Below, piece by piece: positions 17,326 to 25,464 of a stretch of 64,000 nucleotides of DNA. Location of the stretch: contig CAJOFJ010000019.1 in assembly GCA_905233625.1 (NCBI GenBank), positions 28,881 to 92,880 on the forward strand, in the 5' to 3' direction. The notes below the pieces were generated by a model, which saw only the letters and a program-made list of their open reading frames with translations, had not been told where the DNA came from and made no database searches. How positions within the stretch are numbered: position 1 is the first letter of the stretch; every line of letters starts with the position of its first letter. Position numbers and translations under genes: made by a program. Source of the DNA: an uncultured Bacteroidales bacterium. GTDB taxonomy: Bacteria > Bacteroidota > Bacteroidia > Bacteroidales > WCHB1-69.

Positions 17326-18726
17326 ATGGGAGGTTTTTTTGGAATAGCATCTAAAAAAGATTGCGCTTCCGATTTATTTTATGGTATTGACTACCATTCT
17401 CACCTTGGAGCAAAACGAGCCGGTATGGCCACCATGGAAGGGGAAAACTTCTTCCGCTCCATCCACAACATCGAAAACACTTATTTCAGAACCAAGTTCG
17501 CCGACAGTCTGCCGAAATTCAAAGGCACGCACGGCATCGGAGTCATCAGCGACACCGACGCCCAGCCTATTGTGGTGAACTCGCATCTGGGCCGTTTCGC
17601 CATCGTTACGGTGGGCAAAATCAACAACCTGGCGGAACTGGAAGCGGAATGTCTGAGCCTTAACCAGCAGTTCACCGAGCTGAGCTCCGGCAGCACCAAC
17701 CCCACCGAGCTGGTCGCCCTGCTGATTACACAAGGCAAGGACTTCGTGGAAGGTATTCAGAATGTATACCGCAAAGTGCAAGGATCCTGCACCATGCTGA
17801 TTCTGACCAACGACGGACTGATTGTCGCCCGTGACTTTCTGGGCCGCACCCCTGCCATCATCGGCAAAAACCATGAAGGTTATGCAGTGGCTTTCGACAG
17901 TCACAGTTTCGACAATCTGGATTATCAGGTAGAACATTATGTAGGCCCTGGTGAAATCATGAAGGTGACTGCAGACGGTTTCAAGCAGTTGCTCGCTCCC
18001 AACGAAAAAATGCAAATTTGCTCTTTCCTGTGGATATACTATGGTTTCCCCTCCTCATCCTACGAAGGCATCAGCATTGAACAAATGCGTTACCAAGGCG
18101 GTTATGAGATGGGCAAGGAAGACGATGTAGAAGCCGATTTCGTATCAGCCATCCCCGATTCAGGTATCGGTATGGCTTTAGGTTATGCCACCGGCAAGGG
18201 CATTCCTTACCAGCGCGGCATCGTCAAATACACCCCCACCTGGTCGCGCAGCTTTATGCCCGTCAACCAGGAGACTCGCGAGCATGTGGCCAAAATGAAG
18301 CTGCTGCCCAACGCCGCTATTCTGAAAGGAAAACGTGCTGTTTTCTGCGACGACTCCATCGTGCGCGGCACCCAATTGCGTGACAATGTGCGCAAATTAT
18401 ACGATTACGGGGCCAAGGAAGTGCACATCCGCATCAGCTGTCCTCCCCTGCTCTACGGCTGCAAGTTCATCAACTTCTCGGCTTCCAAGTCGGAAATGGA
18501 GCTGATTGCCCGTCGTGTGATTGAGGAACTGGAAGGCGACAGCAAGAAGAACCTGCACCTCTATATGGACGACACCACTCCTCAATACGCCAACATGGTG
18601 GAGAAAATCCGCCAGCACCTGGGTGTGGACTCGCTGAAGTTCAACAAGCTGAGCACCATCGCCAAGGCTATCGGCCTGCCGAAGGACCGTCTGTGTACCT
18701 ACTGCTTCGACGGAGCGGAGATTTAA
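17326..18726 (+). CDS. Amidophosphoribosyltransferase-like protein without N-terminal Cys
   Basis: The 466-residue product aligns in layout with PurF, which makes phosphoribosylamine from PRPP and glutamine in purine synthesis: an N-terminal Ntn-hydrolase domain (GIDYHSHLGAKRAGMAT), then a phosphoribosyltransferase domain with the PRPP loop VFCDDSIVRGTQ near residue 338. The start is MGGFFGIASKKDC, whereas active PurF has Cys immediately after the initiator Met (CGIVGI). Without that nucleophile it should not hydrolyse glutamine by the usual route. From memory, Bacteroidota commonly carry this MGGFFG form, so it may use ammonia, a partner or another Cys. Do not assume it is the only PurF of the cell. 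Confidence 0.85.
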   Translation: MGGFFGIASKKDCASDLFYGIDYHSHLGAKRAGMATMEGENFFRSIHNIENTYFRTKFADSLPKFKGTHGIGVISDTDAQPIVVNSHLGRFAIVTVGKINNLAELEAECLSLNQQFTELSSGSTNPTELVALLITQGKDFVEGIQNVYRKVQGSCTMLILTNDGLIVARDFLGRTPAIIGKNHEGYAVAFDSHSFDNLDYQVEHYVGPGEIMKVTADGFKQLLAPNEKMQICSFLWIYYGFPSSSYEGISIEQMRYQGGYEMGKEDDVEADFVSAIPDSGIGMALGYATGKGIPYQRGIVKYTPTWSRSFMPVNQETREHVAKMKLLPNAAILKGKRAVFCDDSIVRGTQLRDNVRKLYDYGAKEVHIRISCPPLLYGCKFINFSASKSEMELIARRVIEELEGDSKKNLHLYMDDTTPQYANMVEKIRQHLGVDSLKFNKLSTIAKAIGLPKDRLCTYCFDGAEI

Positions 18727-18765
18727 TGTGCTAATGAGACAATGTGCTAATGTGCTAATTTAATT
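18724..18765. repeat. Family D repeat tract (TAATGTGC words)
   Basis: Directly after the purF-like stop the words AATGTGCTAATG and TAATGTGCTAAT are repeated at about 9-base steps. A similar tract is at 36453-36502. Confidence 0.65.
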
Positions 18766-18840
18766 CAGGGGAGTCTCGTGCTACGCACTCAAAGGGAGTC
18801 ATGCCAAGCATGAGGGGAGTCTCACTTCGTTCGAGGGGAG
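18766..18840. repeat. Family B array: three hairpin units in constant GGGGAGTCTC frames
   Basis: Constant words (GGGGAGTCTC, GGGAGTC, GGGGAGTCT) are each followed by a different mini-hairpin: GTGC-TAC-GCAC (18778-18788), ATGC-CAA-GCAT (18801-18811) and CACTTCGTTCG. The same layout is at 34766 and 49449. Confidence 0.8.
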
Positions 18841-19005
18841 AATTTGATGTGCTAATTGATCAGTTAATTAATTAGTTAATGAATTATATACGGGGGCTTT
18901 TGCTCTCGTTTTTTTGTGCTCAATCTACACAGCTTCGAGGCATGACAATTTACTGCATCAGCACCTCCTTTCAAGAATGAAATTTATTATATCGGAAATT
19001 TATTG

Positions 19006-19013
19006 TATCTTTG
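19006..19013 (+). promoter_or_regulatory. Promoter -7 element (TATCTTTG)
   Basis: TATCTTTG lies 32 bases before the lipoprotein ATG at 19046. It falls inside the longer open frame that begins at 18914, which argues against that upstream start. Confidence 0.6.
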
Positions 19014-19045
19014 CAAAATCGAATTCTAATATTAAAATAAATGCA

Positions 19046-19630
19046 ATGAAAACGACAAGATTTTTAATGATGATTGTGGCAGTAATGATGATGTTCACTG
19101 CCTGCAAGAAAGACAAACCTCAACCTGACAATGGTAACAATGGTAATAACGAAACTCCCACCGTTACCGAGGCAGCAGAGAACACGCTGGTATTTAACGG
19201 AAGAGTATATCAGCTGAATTGTGGATACGGCATAGATGTGGCACAAAACCGCAGTTACGCCAGCGGTCGCACCTTGGAAACTGATGCGAATGGTGATTTT
19301 CTGTATGAAATCATGAGTGATGTAGAGGATTTCTGCCTGAACCGCACTTTTGATCTTACCACAGCATATGAAGATGCTACCTATTACTTCGCATTTAGAA
19401 AACCTGATTACAGTGAGGAATACTCGCAAGGTAATACCGGAGGATTCGGTGTCAACGGCGCAATTAATGGAGAATACTATGAGGACAGCTCCATTTTCTC
19501 AAGCGGTACTTTGACAATAACCCGAACCGAAACCGACTTCACTTACAAGGTGACTGGCACACTGAAGACTGGCCAAAATCTGAGTTTCCATATTCACGTA
19601 CCCGCTTCCGAATGGGTTTACGAGAATTAG
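19046..19630 (+). CDS. Lipoprotein of unknown function
   Basis: A 194-residue protein starting MKTTRFLMMIVAVMMMFTAC followed by KKDK, a clear lipoprotein signal with the Cys at position 20. A Gly/Asn/Pro linker (QPDNGNNGNNETPTV) leads to a beta-rich domain of about 150 residues (ENTLVFNGRVYQLNCGYGID ... FTYKVTGTLKTGQNLSFHIHVP) resembling small substrate- or partner-binding lipoproteins of Bacteroidota. The open frame extends upstream to 18914, but the promoter at 19006 lies inside that extension, so I use 19046. No family name is recognised. Confidence 0.75.
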   Translation: MKTTRFLMMIVAVMMMFTACKKDKPQPDNGNNGNNETPTVTEAAENTLVFNGRVYQLNCGYGIDVAQNRSYASGRTLETDANGDFLYEIMSDVEDFCLNRTFDLTTAYEDATYYFAFRKPDYSEEYSQGNTGGFGVNGAINGEYYEDSSIFSSGTLTITRTETDFTYKVTGTLKTGQNLSFHIHVPASEWVYEN

Positions 19631-19655
19631 CACATTGGCACATCGAAAAATTTTG

Positions 19656-19663
19656 TATCTTTG
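19656..19663 (+). promoter_or_regulatory. Promoter -7 element (TATCTTTG) for the DksA-like gene
   Basis: TATCTTTG preceded at 17 bases by TTGG, which lies in an ATTGGCACAT word of family D. Same arrangement as the NFU promoter at 49612. Confidence 0.65.
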
Positions 19664-19695
19664 CAGAATTATTATTCACCAAAATTTAGAAGATT

Positions 19696-20079
19696 ATGTC
19701 AGGAAAAGCAATGGTAAGATATTCAGATGAAGAATTGGCTGAATTCAAGGAATTGATTGAAGGCAAGATTGCTGAAGCCAAAGAAAACCTGGCTGCCTAC
19801 TTGGAGGCATACAGCAATGCCGGAAACGACACCATGGACACCGCCCCCACTTTCAAAAACCTGGAGGAAGGCAATATGGTGCTGTCAAAAGAGGAAAACG
19901 GACAATTGGCGGCTCGTTTGGAGAAATATATCAAGAACCTGGAGGCTGCCCTCATCCGTATCGAAAACAAAACCTACGGTATTTGCCGCGTCACAGGCAA
20001 ACTCATCCCGAAAGAACGCCTCAGAATCGTCCCCCACGCCACATTGAGCTACGAAGCTAAAATGAACCAGAACAAATAA
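19696..20079 (+). CDS. TraR/DksA-family protein with degenerate zinc finger
   Basis: A 127-residue protein with a long coiled-coil N-terminal part and a C-terminal segment KTYGICRVTGKLIPKERLRIVPHATLSYEAK. DksA proteins bind in the RNA polymerase secondary channel and modulate transcription, often with ppGpp. Only one Cys remains of the usual four-Cys zinc site (replaced by T, P, H positions), a form common in Bacteroidota. The coiled-coil tip lies around EAYSNAGNDTMDTAPT. The gene has its own promoter and is followed after 6 bases by lspA, so they are probably co-transcribed. Confidence 0.88.
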   Translation: MSGKAMVRYSDEELAEFKELIEGKIAEAKENLAAYLEAYSNAGNDTMDTAPTFKNLEEGNMVLSKEENGQLAARLEKYIKNLEAALIRIENKTYGICRVTGKLIPKERLRIVPHATLSYEAKMNQNK

Positions 20080-20085
20080 GACTCT

Positions 20086-20703
20086 GTGAAAAAAAGTAAC
20101 AAACTCTACCTGCTCTCTGGCTGCATCATTGTCCTCTTCATCATTTTAGACCAGATACTGAAGATTTGGGTCAAGACGCACATGGCGTTAGGTGAGCACA
20201 TTTCTGTGCTCGGTAATTGGTTTTACCTTTATTTTATCGAAAATGAAGGCATGGCGTTCGGCTTGTCCTTCGGACAGAATATCGGCAAATTGCTGCTTAC
20301 TGTGGGACGTGTCCTCATTGTGGGTTTCCTGATCTACTACCTTATCAGACTGATAAAGAAGGACAAAACCGACTGGATTGGGGTAACTGTGCTGTCGCTG
20401 ATTATCACCGGTGCGGTGGGCAATATCATCGACTCGCTGTTTTACGGACTGATATTCTCCGAAAGTACCCCTCTTGCGGTGGCCACCCTTTTCCCCGAAG
20501 GCGGAGGCTATGCCCCCATGCTCTTCGGCAAGGTGGTGGATATGTTCTATTTCCCGCTCTTTGTTATCCCGGATTGGTTCCCATTATGGGGTGGCGACTA
20601 CTTCTTCCCCGCCATTTTCAACCTGGCCGACAGCTGCGTCACCGTGGGTATTGTGTTGGCACTGATTTTCTATAAACGCATCTTTCCAGAAAATAAAATT
20701 TGA
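20086..20703 (+). CDS. lspA: Lipoprotein signal peptidase II
   Basis: LspA cleaves the signal peptide from diacylglyceryl-modified prolipoproteins, after Lgt (gene at 11004). The 205-residue protein has four membrane segments and the family motifs ENEGMAFG, GAVGNIIDSLFYG (first catalytic Asp) and FNLADSCVTVG (second catalytic Asp). It is longer than the usual 160-170 residues because of an insertion between the two Asp motifs (about residues 120-165), normal for Bacteroidota. The start is GTG at 20086, 6 bases after the DksA-like stop; no ATG is in a suitable place. Confidence 0.95.
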   Translation: MKKSNKLYLLSGCIIVLFIILDQILKIWVKTHMALGEHISVLGNWFYLYFIENEGMAFGLSFGQNIGKLLLTVGRVLIVGFLIYYLIRLIKKDKTDWIGVTVLSLIITGAVGNIIDSLFYGLIFSESTPLAVATLFPEGGGYAPMLFGKVVDMFYFPLFVIPDWFPLWGGDYFFPAIFNLADSCVTVGIVLALIFYKRIFPENKI

Positions 20704-20709
20704 TTTTTT

Positions 20710-20828
20710 CGTGAAGACGTCAAGACGTTAAGACATGCACTACGTGCATTCGTGAAGACGACATCCGACTTCACGTCTCCACGAACGAGCGAAGCGAGTG
20801 TCTCCACGTCTTAACGTATAAACGATTC
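20710..20828. repeat. Family A repeat element between lspA and U32 gene
   Basis: Contains GTGAAGACGTCAAGACGTTA, the hairpin ATGCAC-TAC-GTGCAT (20735-20749), and the mirror-like arm GAACGAGCGAAGCGAGTGTC, ending CACGTCTTAACG. Confidence 0.8.
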
Positions 20829-20862
20829 AACAAAAAACTAATAAATACTTTCATCAACATCC

Positions 20863-22104
20863 ATGAGTATCGAAATCATGTCCCCTGTGGGCTCGTATGA
20901 GTCACTGATGGCAGCCATCCAGGCTGGTGCCGGTTCCGTGTATTTCGGTGTGGGCAAGATGAACATGCGCTCCCGCTCCGCCGCCAATTTCGACTACGAC
21001 GACCTGCAACAGATCACACAGATCTGCAAGGAACACCAAGTACGCTCCTACCTGACCGTCAACACAATCGTCTATAACGACGAGGTGGAGGAGATGAAAA
21101 AACTGGTGGATTTGGCTAAAAAATGCGAGGTTTCCGCCATTATCGCCTCCGACTGGGCAGTGATTCAGTACTGCCGGAAAATCGGCATGGAAGTGCACAT
21201 TTCCACCCAGTGCAACATCACCAATATCGAGGCGGTGCGTTTTTACGCCCAGTTTGCCGATGTCATGGTGTTAGCCCGCGAAGTGAGCTTGGCTCAGGCC
21301 GCAGAAATATGTCAAACCATACGGGATGAAAATATCTGTGGACCTTCAGGACAACTGGTTCAAATTGAAATGTTTATACACGGTGCTCTTTGCATGGCCG
21401 TTTCTGGCAAGTGCTATCTCAGCCTCGACAACATGGGCTATTCCGCCAACCGCGGAGCCTGCCTGCAACTCTGCCGCCGCAAATACACCGTCAAAGATAC
21501 CGAAACTGACTTGGAACTGGTGGTGGATGGAAAATATATCATGTCGCCGAAAGACCTGTGCACCATCGGTTTTCTGGACAAAATCATCAAAGCCGGAGTA
21601 ACCATCCTTAAAATCGAAGGCCGAGGCCGCTCCGCTGAATATGTCAAAATGGTGACAGAATGCTACCATGAAGCATTAAAAGCTATTGAAGAGGGCTGTT
21701 TCACGCAGGAAAAAGTCTCCCAATGGATGGAACGATTGCGCAGTGTCTTCAACCGGGGTTTCTGGGATGGCTATTATTTAGGCCGCACCATGGGCGAATG
21801 GTCAGAGCGCTACGGCTCGCAGGCTACCCGCGTGAAAACCCATATCGGCAAGATCACCAATTACTATACCAATATCGGTGTGGCTGAAATTCTGATAGAA
21901 ACCGATGAGCTCAAATTAGGCGACAACATTCTGATTACCGGTCCTACTACTGGGGTTTACGAAGACACCCTCCAAGAGATCCGTGTGGATCTGAAACCCT
22001 GTGAAAAAGCGGAAAAAGGTGTATATTGCTCCATCGCCACCAAAGAGCTGGTGCGCCGCGGGGACAAGGTGTATAAGTGGGTGGAAGTTGCGGATGAGTT
22101 TTAA
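20863..22104 (+). CDS. Peptidase U32-family protein
   Basis: A 413-residue member of the U32 family. It begins EIMSPVGSYESLMAAIQAGA and carries the signature FIHGALCMAVSGKCYLSLDN followed by GYSANRGACLQLCRRKY, with four conserved Cys that in studied relatives hold an iron-sulfur cluster. Although called peptidases, studied members (TrhP, RlhA) take part in hydroxylation of tRNA or rRNA bases, and length fits TrhP better than the protease-like forms. I cannot decide the RNA target from sequence. It lies between two family A repeat elements and converges on folD. Confidence 0.88.
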   Translation: MSIEIMSPVGSYESLMAAIQAGAGSVYFGVGKMNMRSRSAANFDYDDLQQITQICKEHQVRSYLTVNTIVYNDEVEEMKKLVDLAKKCEVSAIIASDWAVIQYCRKIGMEVHISTQCNITNIEAVRFYAQFADVMVLAREVSLAQAAEICQTIRDENICGPSGQLVQIEMFIHGALCMAVSGKCYLSLDNMGYSANRGACLQLCRRKYTVKDTETDLELVVDGKYIMSPKDLCTIGFLDKIIKAGVTILKIEGRGRSAEYVKMVTECYHEALKAIEEGCFTQEKVSQWMERLRSVFNRGFWDGYYLGRTMGEWSERYGSQATRVKTHIGKITNYYTNIGVAEILIETDELKLGDNILITGPTTGVYEDTLQEIRVDLKPCEKAEKGVYCSIATKELVRRGDKVYKWVEVADEF

Positions 22105-22112
22105 GAAAACTA

Positions 22113-22218
22113 TACGTGGAGACGTGAAGACACTCGCTTCGCTCGTTCGGGAAGGCGTGGAGACGGATTTCGTCTTCACGAATGCACATAGTGCATGTCT
22201 TAACGCCTTGACGTCTTG
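22113..22218. repeat. Family A repeat element between convergent U32 and folD genes
   Basis: Holds CACTCGCTTCGCTCGTTCG, two CGTGGAGACG words and the hairpin ATGCAC-ATA-GTGCAT (22182-22196) followed by GTCTTAACGCC. Orientation is reversed relative to part of the 20710 copy. Confidence 0.8.
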
Positions 22219-22224
22219 ACGAAA

Positions 22225-23091
22225 TTATAGCGCAACCTTCATCCTCCGTTTATAAATCTCGAAGGTATTCTCTAACAAAGAAGCAATCGTCATGGGGCCA
22301 ACGCCGCCGGGAACGGGTGTGATCGCCGCCGCTTTTTTCTCAATACTCGGCACATTGATACTGTTGTAGATATCGCCTACCAGCTTGTTGTCCACGCTGT
22401 TGATGCCCACATCCACCACCACGGCTCCGGGTTTGATCATGTCAGCGTTAATCAGGTCGGGACAGCCAATGGCCACAATCAGAATTTCGCCTTGTCGTGT
22501 CAGGTAGGACAAATCACGGGTTTTGGTATGGCAAACCGTCACCGAGGCATTCTCGCGCAACATCAGTTGCGCCATGGGCTTGCCCACCAAATTGCTGCGG
22601 CCAATCACCACTGCATGTTTCCCCGCAATGTCAATACCTTCAGACTTTAGCAACGACAAAATGCCCTTGGGCGTGCACGGTATGATGCAATCTCCTGCCG
22701 TACTCAGCAAACCCACATTCATCGGATGCAGACCATCTACATCCTTATGATAGTCTATCGAACTGAGAATCACGTTTTTATCAATATGTTTAGGGATGGG
22801 CAACTGTACCAGAATGCCGTCCACACCATCATCTTCATTCAACTGTTGAATCAGGTCCAACAATTCTGATTGCGAAGTGGAAGAAGGCAGAAAATGAAGG
22901 TCGCTTTCAATACCGATTTCATTGCATGCCTTGCCCTTGTTTTTCACGTATGTTTTGCTGGCAGGATCGTTGCCCACCAAAATGATGGACAATTTAGGCG
23001 CGCGGCCGTATTTGTTCTTGCAAAATTCTATCTCAATGGCCAATACCGACCGGATTTTGCGGGCCAAAGCCGCTCCGTTCATGATTCTCAT
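22225..23091 (-). CDS. folD: Bifunctional methylenetetrahydrofolate dehydrogenase/cyclohydrolase
   Basis: FolD interconverts 5,10-methylene-THF, methenyl-THF and 10-formyl-THF using NADP, feeding purine and formyl-Met synthesis. The 288 residues contain the YVKNKGKACNEIGI segment with the catalytic Lys, DGILVQLPIPKHI, PCTPKG, VVIGRSNLVGKPMAQLML (dinucleotide-binding) and TPVPGGVGPMTIASLLENT. Length and motif order are standard. It has its own TATCTTTG promoter, divergent from the YtxH cassette. Met4 (MNGAALA) is an alternative start. Confidence 0.97.
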   Translation of the reverse strand: MRIMNGAALARKIRSVLAIEIEFCKNKYGRAPKLSIILVGNDPASKTYVKNKGKACNEIGIESDLHFLPSSTSQSELLDLIQQLNEDDGVDGILVQLPIPKHIDKNVILSSIDYHKDVDGLHPMNVGLLSTAGDCIIPCTPKGILSLLKSEGIDIAGKHAVVIGRSNLVGKPMAQLMLRENASVTVCHTKTRDLSYLTRQGEILIVAIGCPDLINADMIKPGAVVVDVGINSVDNKLVGDIYNSINVPSIEKKAAAITPVPGGVGPMTIASLLENTFEIYKRRMKVAL

Positions 23092-23111
23092 AACTGTTTT
23101 TTTTGAGTGTG

Positions 23112-23119
23112 CAAAGATA
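23112..23119 (-). promoter_or_regulatory. Promoter -7 element (TATCTTTG) for folD
   Basis: Minus strand TATCTTTG 20 bases before the folD ATG. The opposite promoter (23132) is only 12 bases away, so the two polymerases may compete. Confidence 0.65.
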
Positions 23120-23131
23120 CGGTTTTTTTAC

Positions 23132-23139
23132 TATCTTTG
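23132..23139 (+). promoter_or_regulatory. Promoter -7 element (TATCTTTG) for the YtxH cassette
   Basis: TATCTTTG 25 bases before the ATG at 23165, back to back with the folD promoter. Confidence 0.65.
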
Positions 23140-23164
23140 CAAAATCATTAAAAAACAAAACATC

Positions 23165-23413
23165 ATGAAAGCTTCACAATTAATCACATTCTTAGGCGGC
23201 GCTTTCCTCGGTGCCATTATCGCTCTTTTGTTAGCTCCCGAAAGCGGTGACGAGACCCGCGAGAAAATCAAATCCAAACTGGAAGAGAAAGGCATCAAAC
23301 TCACTAAAGAACAATTAGATGATTTTATTGATTCTATCAAGGAGAAATTAAACCTCAAGAAAGGTCAGGAAGTCATTATCGACGATGAGCCTACCAAGGC
23401 CGAAGAAGCATAA
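23165..23413 (+). CDS. YtxH-domain small membrane protein
   Basis: An 82-residue protein with one N-terminal membrane segment (LITFLGGAFLGAIIALLLAPESGDETREKI), the exact YtxH/gas-vesicle-like signature, then a charged helix. Such proteins are envelope-associated and often stress-linked, but no reaction is known. The promoter at 23132 places the start at 23165 rather than at the upstream ATG of the longer frame. It opens a cassette with a holin-like protein and a small basic-tailed protein, a set that recurs in Bacteroidota. Confidence 0.85.
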   Translation: MKASQLITFLGGAFLGAIIALLLAPESGDETREKIKSKLEEKGIKLTKEQLDDFIDSIKEKLNLKKGQEVIIDDEPTKAEEA

Positions 23414-23416
23414 ACT

Positions 23417-23902
23417 ATGATATTTGATTTTTTCAAAAATTCCGGAGACAAGCACGATGCCTACAAAAGCATCGCCAAAAATGCCAAAGAATACGGAGAG
23501 TTGTACCTGCAACTGTTCAAACTCAACGCGGTAGGCACATTGTCGCAATTCGTCTCCTACCTTATTGTCATCATCGTCGGCGCCATGCTTTTGGTGACGG
23601 TACTTATCTTTTTGGCCATAATTATGGTACTTTGGCTGAAGAACGTGACCGGCAGCCTGATATACAGTCTGCTGATCATGAGCGGCATCTTTTTGCTGTT
23701 GTTCCTTATCCTGCTGCTTTTCCGCAAAAAGCTCATGCTCAACCCCATCATCAGAAAGATGAGCTCTATTCTTTTCAACAAAGAAAGAGAAACTCTTCAT
23801 GACACGGATTTTGAGGACATCTCCGGACATGATATAAGCACCACTTCCAGCCAAGATCCTATTGTTGACCCATTATTTCATAAGGAGGATGTCCATGATT
23901 AA
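23417..23902 (+). CDS. Holin-like (Phage_holin_3_6 type) membrane protein
   Basis: A 161-residue protein with a soluble N-terminal helix (residues 1-45), two long membrane segments (about 46-75 and 80-102), then a basic hinge and an acidic C-terminus. This matches the putative actinobacterial/Bacteroidota holin-X family, whose members are usually chromosomal, not phage, and of unknown role. It starts 3 bases after the YtxH stop and overlaps the next gene by 8 bases. No lysis genes are nearby, so lysis activity should not be assumed. Confidence 0.75.
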   Translation: MIFDFFKNSGDKHDAYKSIAKNAKEYGELYLQLFKLNAVGTLSQFVSYLIVIIVGAMLLVTVLIFLAIIMVLWLKNVTGSLIYSLLIMSGIFLLLFLILLLFRKKLMLNPIIRKMSSILFNKERETLHDTDFEDISGHDISTTSSQDPIVDPLFHKEDVHD

Positions 23903-24149
23903 CAAAAGAGTTTCTTCCTATCACAACATTTCGAACCTCGACGAGCTCGAACGTGAGAAACAATATGTCAAACAGCTGATTCAAAAGCAAGGCAACTCTG
24001 TGGAGAAAGACTGGGACGAGATCTACGGTTTTTGGAGTTTTATACCCAAAACCGCCAACTTTGTCTCGAATTTCGTCACTAATATCCCTATCAACCTCAA
24101 TGTGTTGACTTTCATTTTTGACATTTTGCGTAAAAGAAAGAGAAAATGA
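23895..24149 (+). CDS. Small protein, third gene of the YtxH cassette
   Basis: An 84-residue product (MINKRVSSYHNISNLDELER ... TFIFDILRKRKRK) with a charged helical N-terminal half, a possible amphipathic or membrane-touching middle (FSNFVTNIPINLNVLTFIF) and a basic tail. The start is chosen at 23895 because an unusually perfect Shine-Dalgarno AAGGAGG lies at 23882-23888, still inside the preceding gene; strong SD sites are rare in this phylum. It overlaps the upstream gene by 8 bases and the next one by 4 (ATGA). Function unknown. Confidence 0.75.
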   Translation: MINKRVSSYHNISNLDELEREKQYVKQLIQKQGNSVEKDWDEIYGFWSFIPKTANFVSNFVTNIPINLNVLTFIFDILRKRKRK

Positions 24150-24637
24150 ACGGAGACCCCCGACTATACCAGCTATTGGACGAACTACACATTCCCTACG
24201 AATACATCGAGCATCCGCCAGCACCCACCATCGAAGTCGCCAAGCAATACTGGGCAGGCCATGACGCCCAACACTGCAAGAACCTGTTTTTCCGCAACCA
24301 TAAGGGAAACCGGCATTATCTGGTCATTCTGAATTGCGACCAGGACATGGCGATTCACGACATTGAGAAACAACTGCATCAGGGCAAATTGAGTTTCGCC
24401 TCCGAAGCCCGTATGGACAAATATTTAGGTGTGAAGCCCGGTTCTGTGACTCCTTTCGGTCTCATCAACGACCAAGAGCACCATGTCACAGTATTCCTGG
24501 ACCATACATTGCAACAGGCTGAAAAACTGAGTTTTCACCCCTGTATCAACACTGCCTCCCTGATCATCAAACGGGAGGATTTAATTAAATTCTTGGATTA
24601 CTGCGGAAATCAGTATATTTGGATGGAGGTATACTAA
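24146..24637 (+). CDS. YbaK/ProX-type aminoacyl-tRNA editing protein
   Basis: A 163-residue stand-alone editing domain related to ProX/PrdX, which hydrolyses Ala-tRNA(Pro) made in error by prolyl-tRNA synthetase. It shows IPYEYIEHPPAPTIEVAKQY near the start, KNLFFRNHKGNRHYLVIL (with the conserved Lys and Asn), GKLSFASEARMDKYLGVKPGSVTPFGLIND and a terminal editing-domain segment. Length is typical. The ATG overlaps the preceding stop as ATGA. Its coupling to a membrane cassette is unexpected and may be only positional. Confidence 0.88.
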   Translation: MNGDPRLYQLLDELHIPYEYIEHPPAPTIEVAKQYWAGHDAQHCKNLFFRNHKGNRHYLVILNCDQDMAIHDIEKQLHQGKLSFASEARMDKYLGVKPGSVTPFGLINDQEHHVTVFLDHTLQQAEKLSFHPCINTASLIIKREDLIKFLDYCGNQYIWMEVY

Positions 24638-24643
24638 CGACGC

Positions 24644-25372
24644 TTAGCGGCCCATCCATTTTTTGGAAGGCACCGGAGTTGTCGTCCATACCGCATTGTT
24701 AAAGACGATTTGAATGTCTTTCTCTTCCGATGTGGTTCTGTTGCGCATTTTGCCCGTTTGAACCGCTGTGAGAAAATGTGAATCCAGATCTACCACCTCT
24801 GTCGTGGTATTCAATTCCACAGCCTCCCAATTCGGGTAACCCGACTGATCCACATCATTTTCATTATCCATATAATACAGGTTTGCGTTGACATTTCCGG
24901 TAGTACTGATATCTATCCAACCCTGGAACTGAGGATATTCCTCATCCTCAATAGGATACAGCCAGAATCTGATGATACCCGGCATGGACTGATCGTCCAC
25001 TTGAAAAACAGCCGCTTCCCATTGTTCCGTACCCAGGGTGACAAAAACGCCGTCTTCTTGTGGTGGCTCAGGATCCACTCCTGTTTCCACAAATATGGCT
25101 TGGTAAGTGGCATTGGAGGTAACCCTCACGGTACGAATATTGTCGATGATGCCATCATCCCACTGAACAAACTCATAACCGGTATTGGCAGTAGCCTCAA
25201 GGGTTATTGTAGTGTTTTCATCATATATGCCACCACCCGTAGCGGAACCCATGCGGGCATCGTTGACATAAACGACAATATTATATTGTTTTTTCTTTTT
25301 ACAGGATACAAACAGAAGTGAACAGGCCAGCAGAACTAAACCAATGATTCTCAGCGTTTTCATATTATTCAA
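24644..25372 (-). CDS. Lipoprotein with InlB-type B-repeat domain
   Basis: A 242-residue protein. The lipoprotein signal MKTLRIIGLVLLACSLLFVS is followed by Cys and five basic residues, then one beta-grasp repeat of the Listeria-Bacteroides type (YNIVVYVNDARMGSATGGGI ... GYEFVQWDDGI). A second beta-rich domain of about 130 residues follows (VFVTLGTEQWEAAVFQVDDQ). The likely start is Met4 (25363); the frame begins at 25372. Surface location is inferred. The signal is closely similar to that of the lipoprotein at 26011. Confidence 0.78.
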   Translation of the reverse strand: MNNMKTLRIIGLVLLACSLLFVSCKKKKQYNIVVYVNDARMGSATGGGIYDENTTITLEATANTGYEFVQWDDGIIDNIRTVRVTSNATYQAIFVETGVDPEPPQEDGVFVTLGTEQWEAAVFQVDDQSMPGIIRFWLYPIEDEEYPQFQGWIDISTTGNVNANLYYMDNENDVDQSGYPNWEAVELNTTTEVVDLDSHFLTAVQTGKMRNRTTSEEKDIQIVFNNAVWTTTPVPSKKWMGR

Positions 25373-25413
25373 TTTATTTCGATGATGAAAAGAATATAAA
25401 AGCTTTTAAATTG

Positions 25414-25421
25414 CAAAGATA
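25414..25421 (-). promoter_or_regulatory. Promoter -7 element (TATCTTTG) for the B-repeat lipoprotein
   Basis: Minus strand TATCTTTG 41 bases before the first in-frame ATG. Confidence 0.55.
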
Positions 25422-25464
25422 CTATTTTTTCTTATAATCTTCAGTTAGGTTTATCCTGAAATAC

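Noticed and set aside
23417..24149. Holin-like gene as part of a prophage
   Set aside because: No integrase, capsid, terminase or lysin genes nearby; the YtxH cassette is a normal chromosomal set in this phylum.
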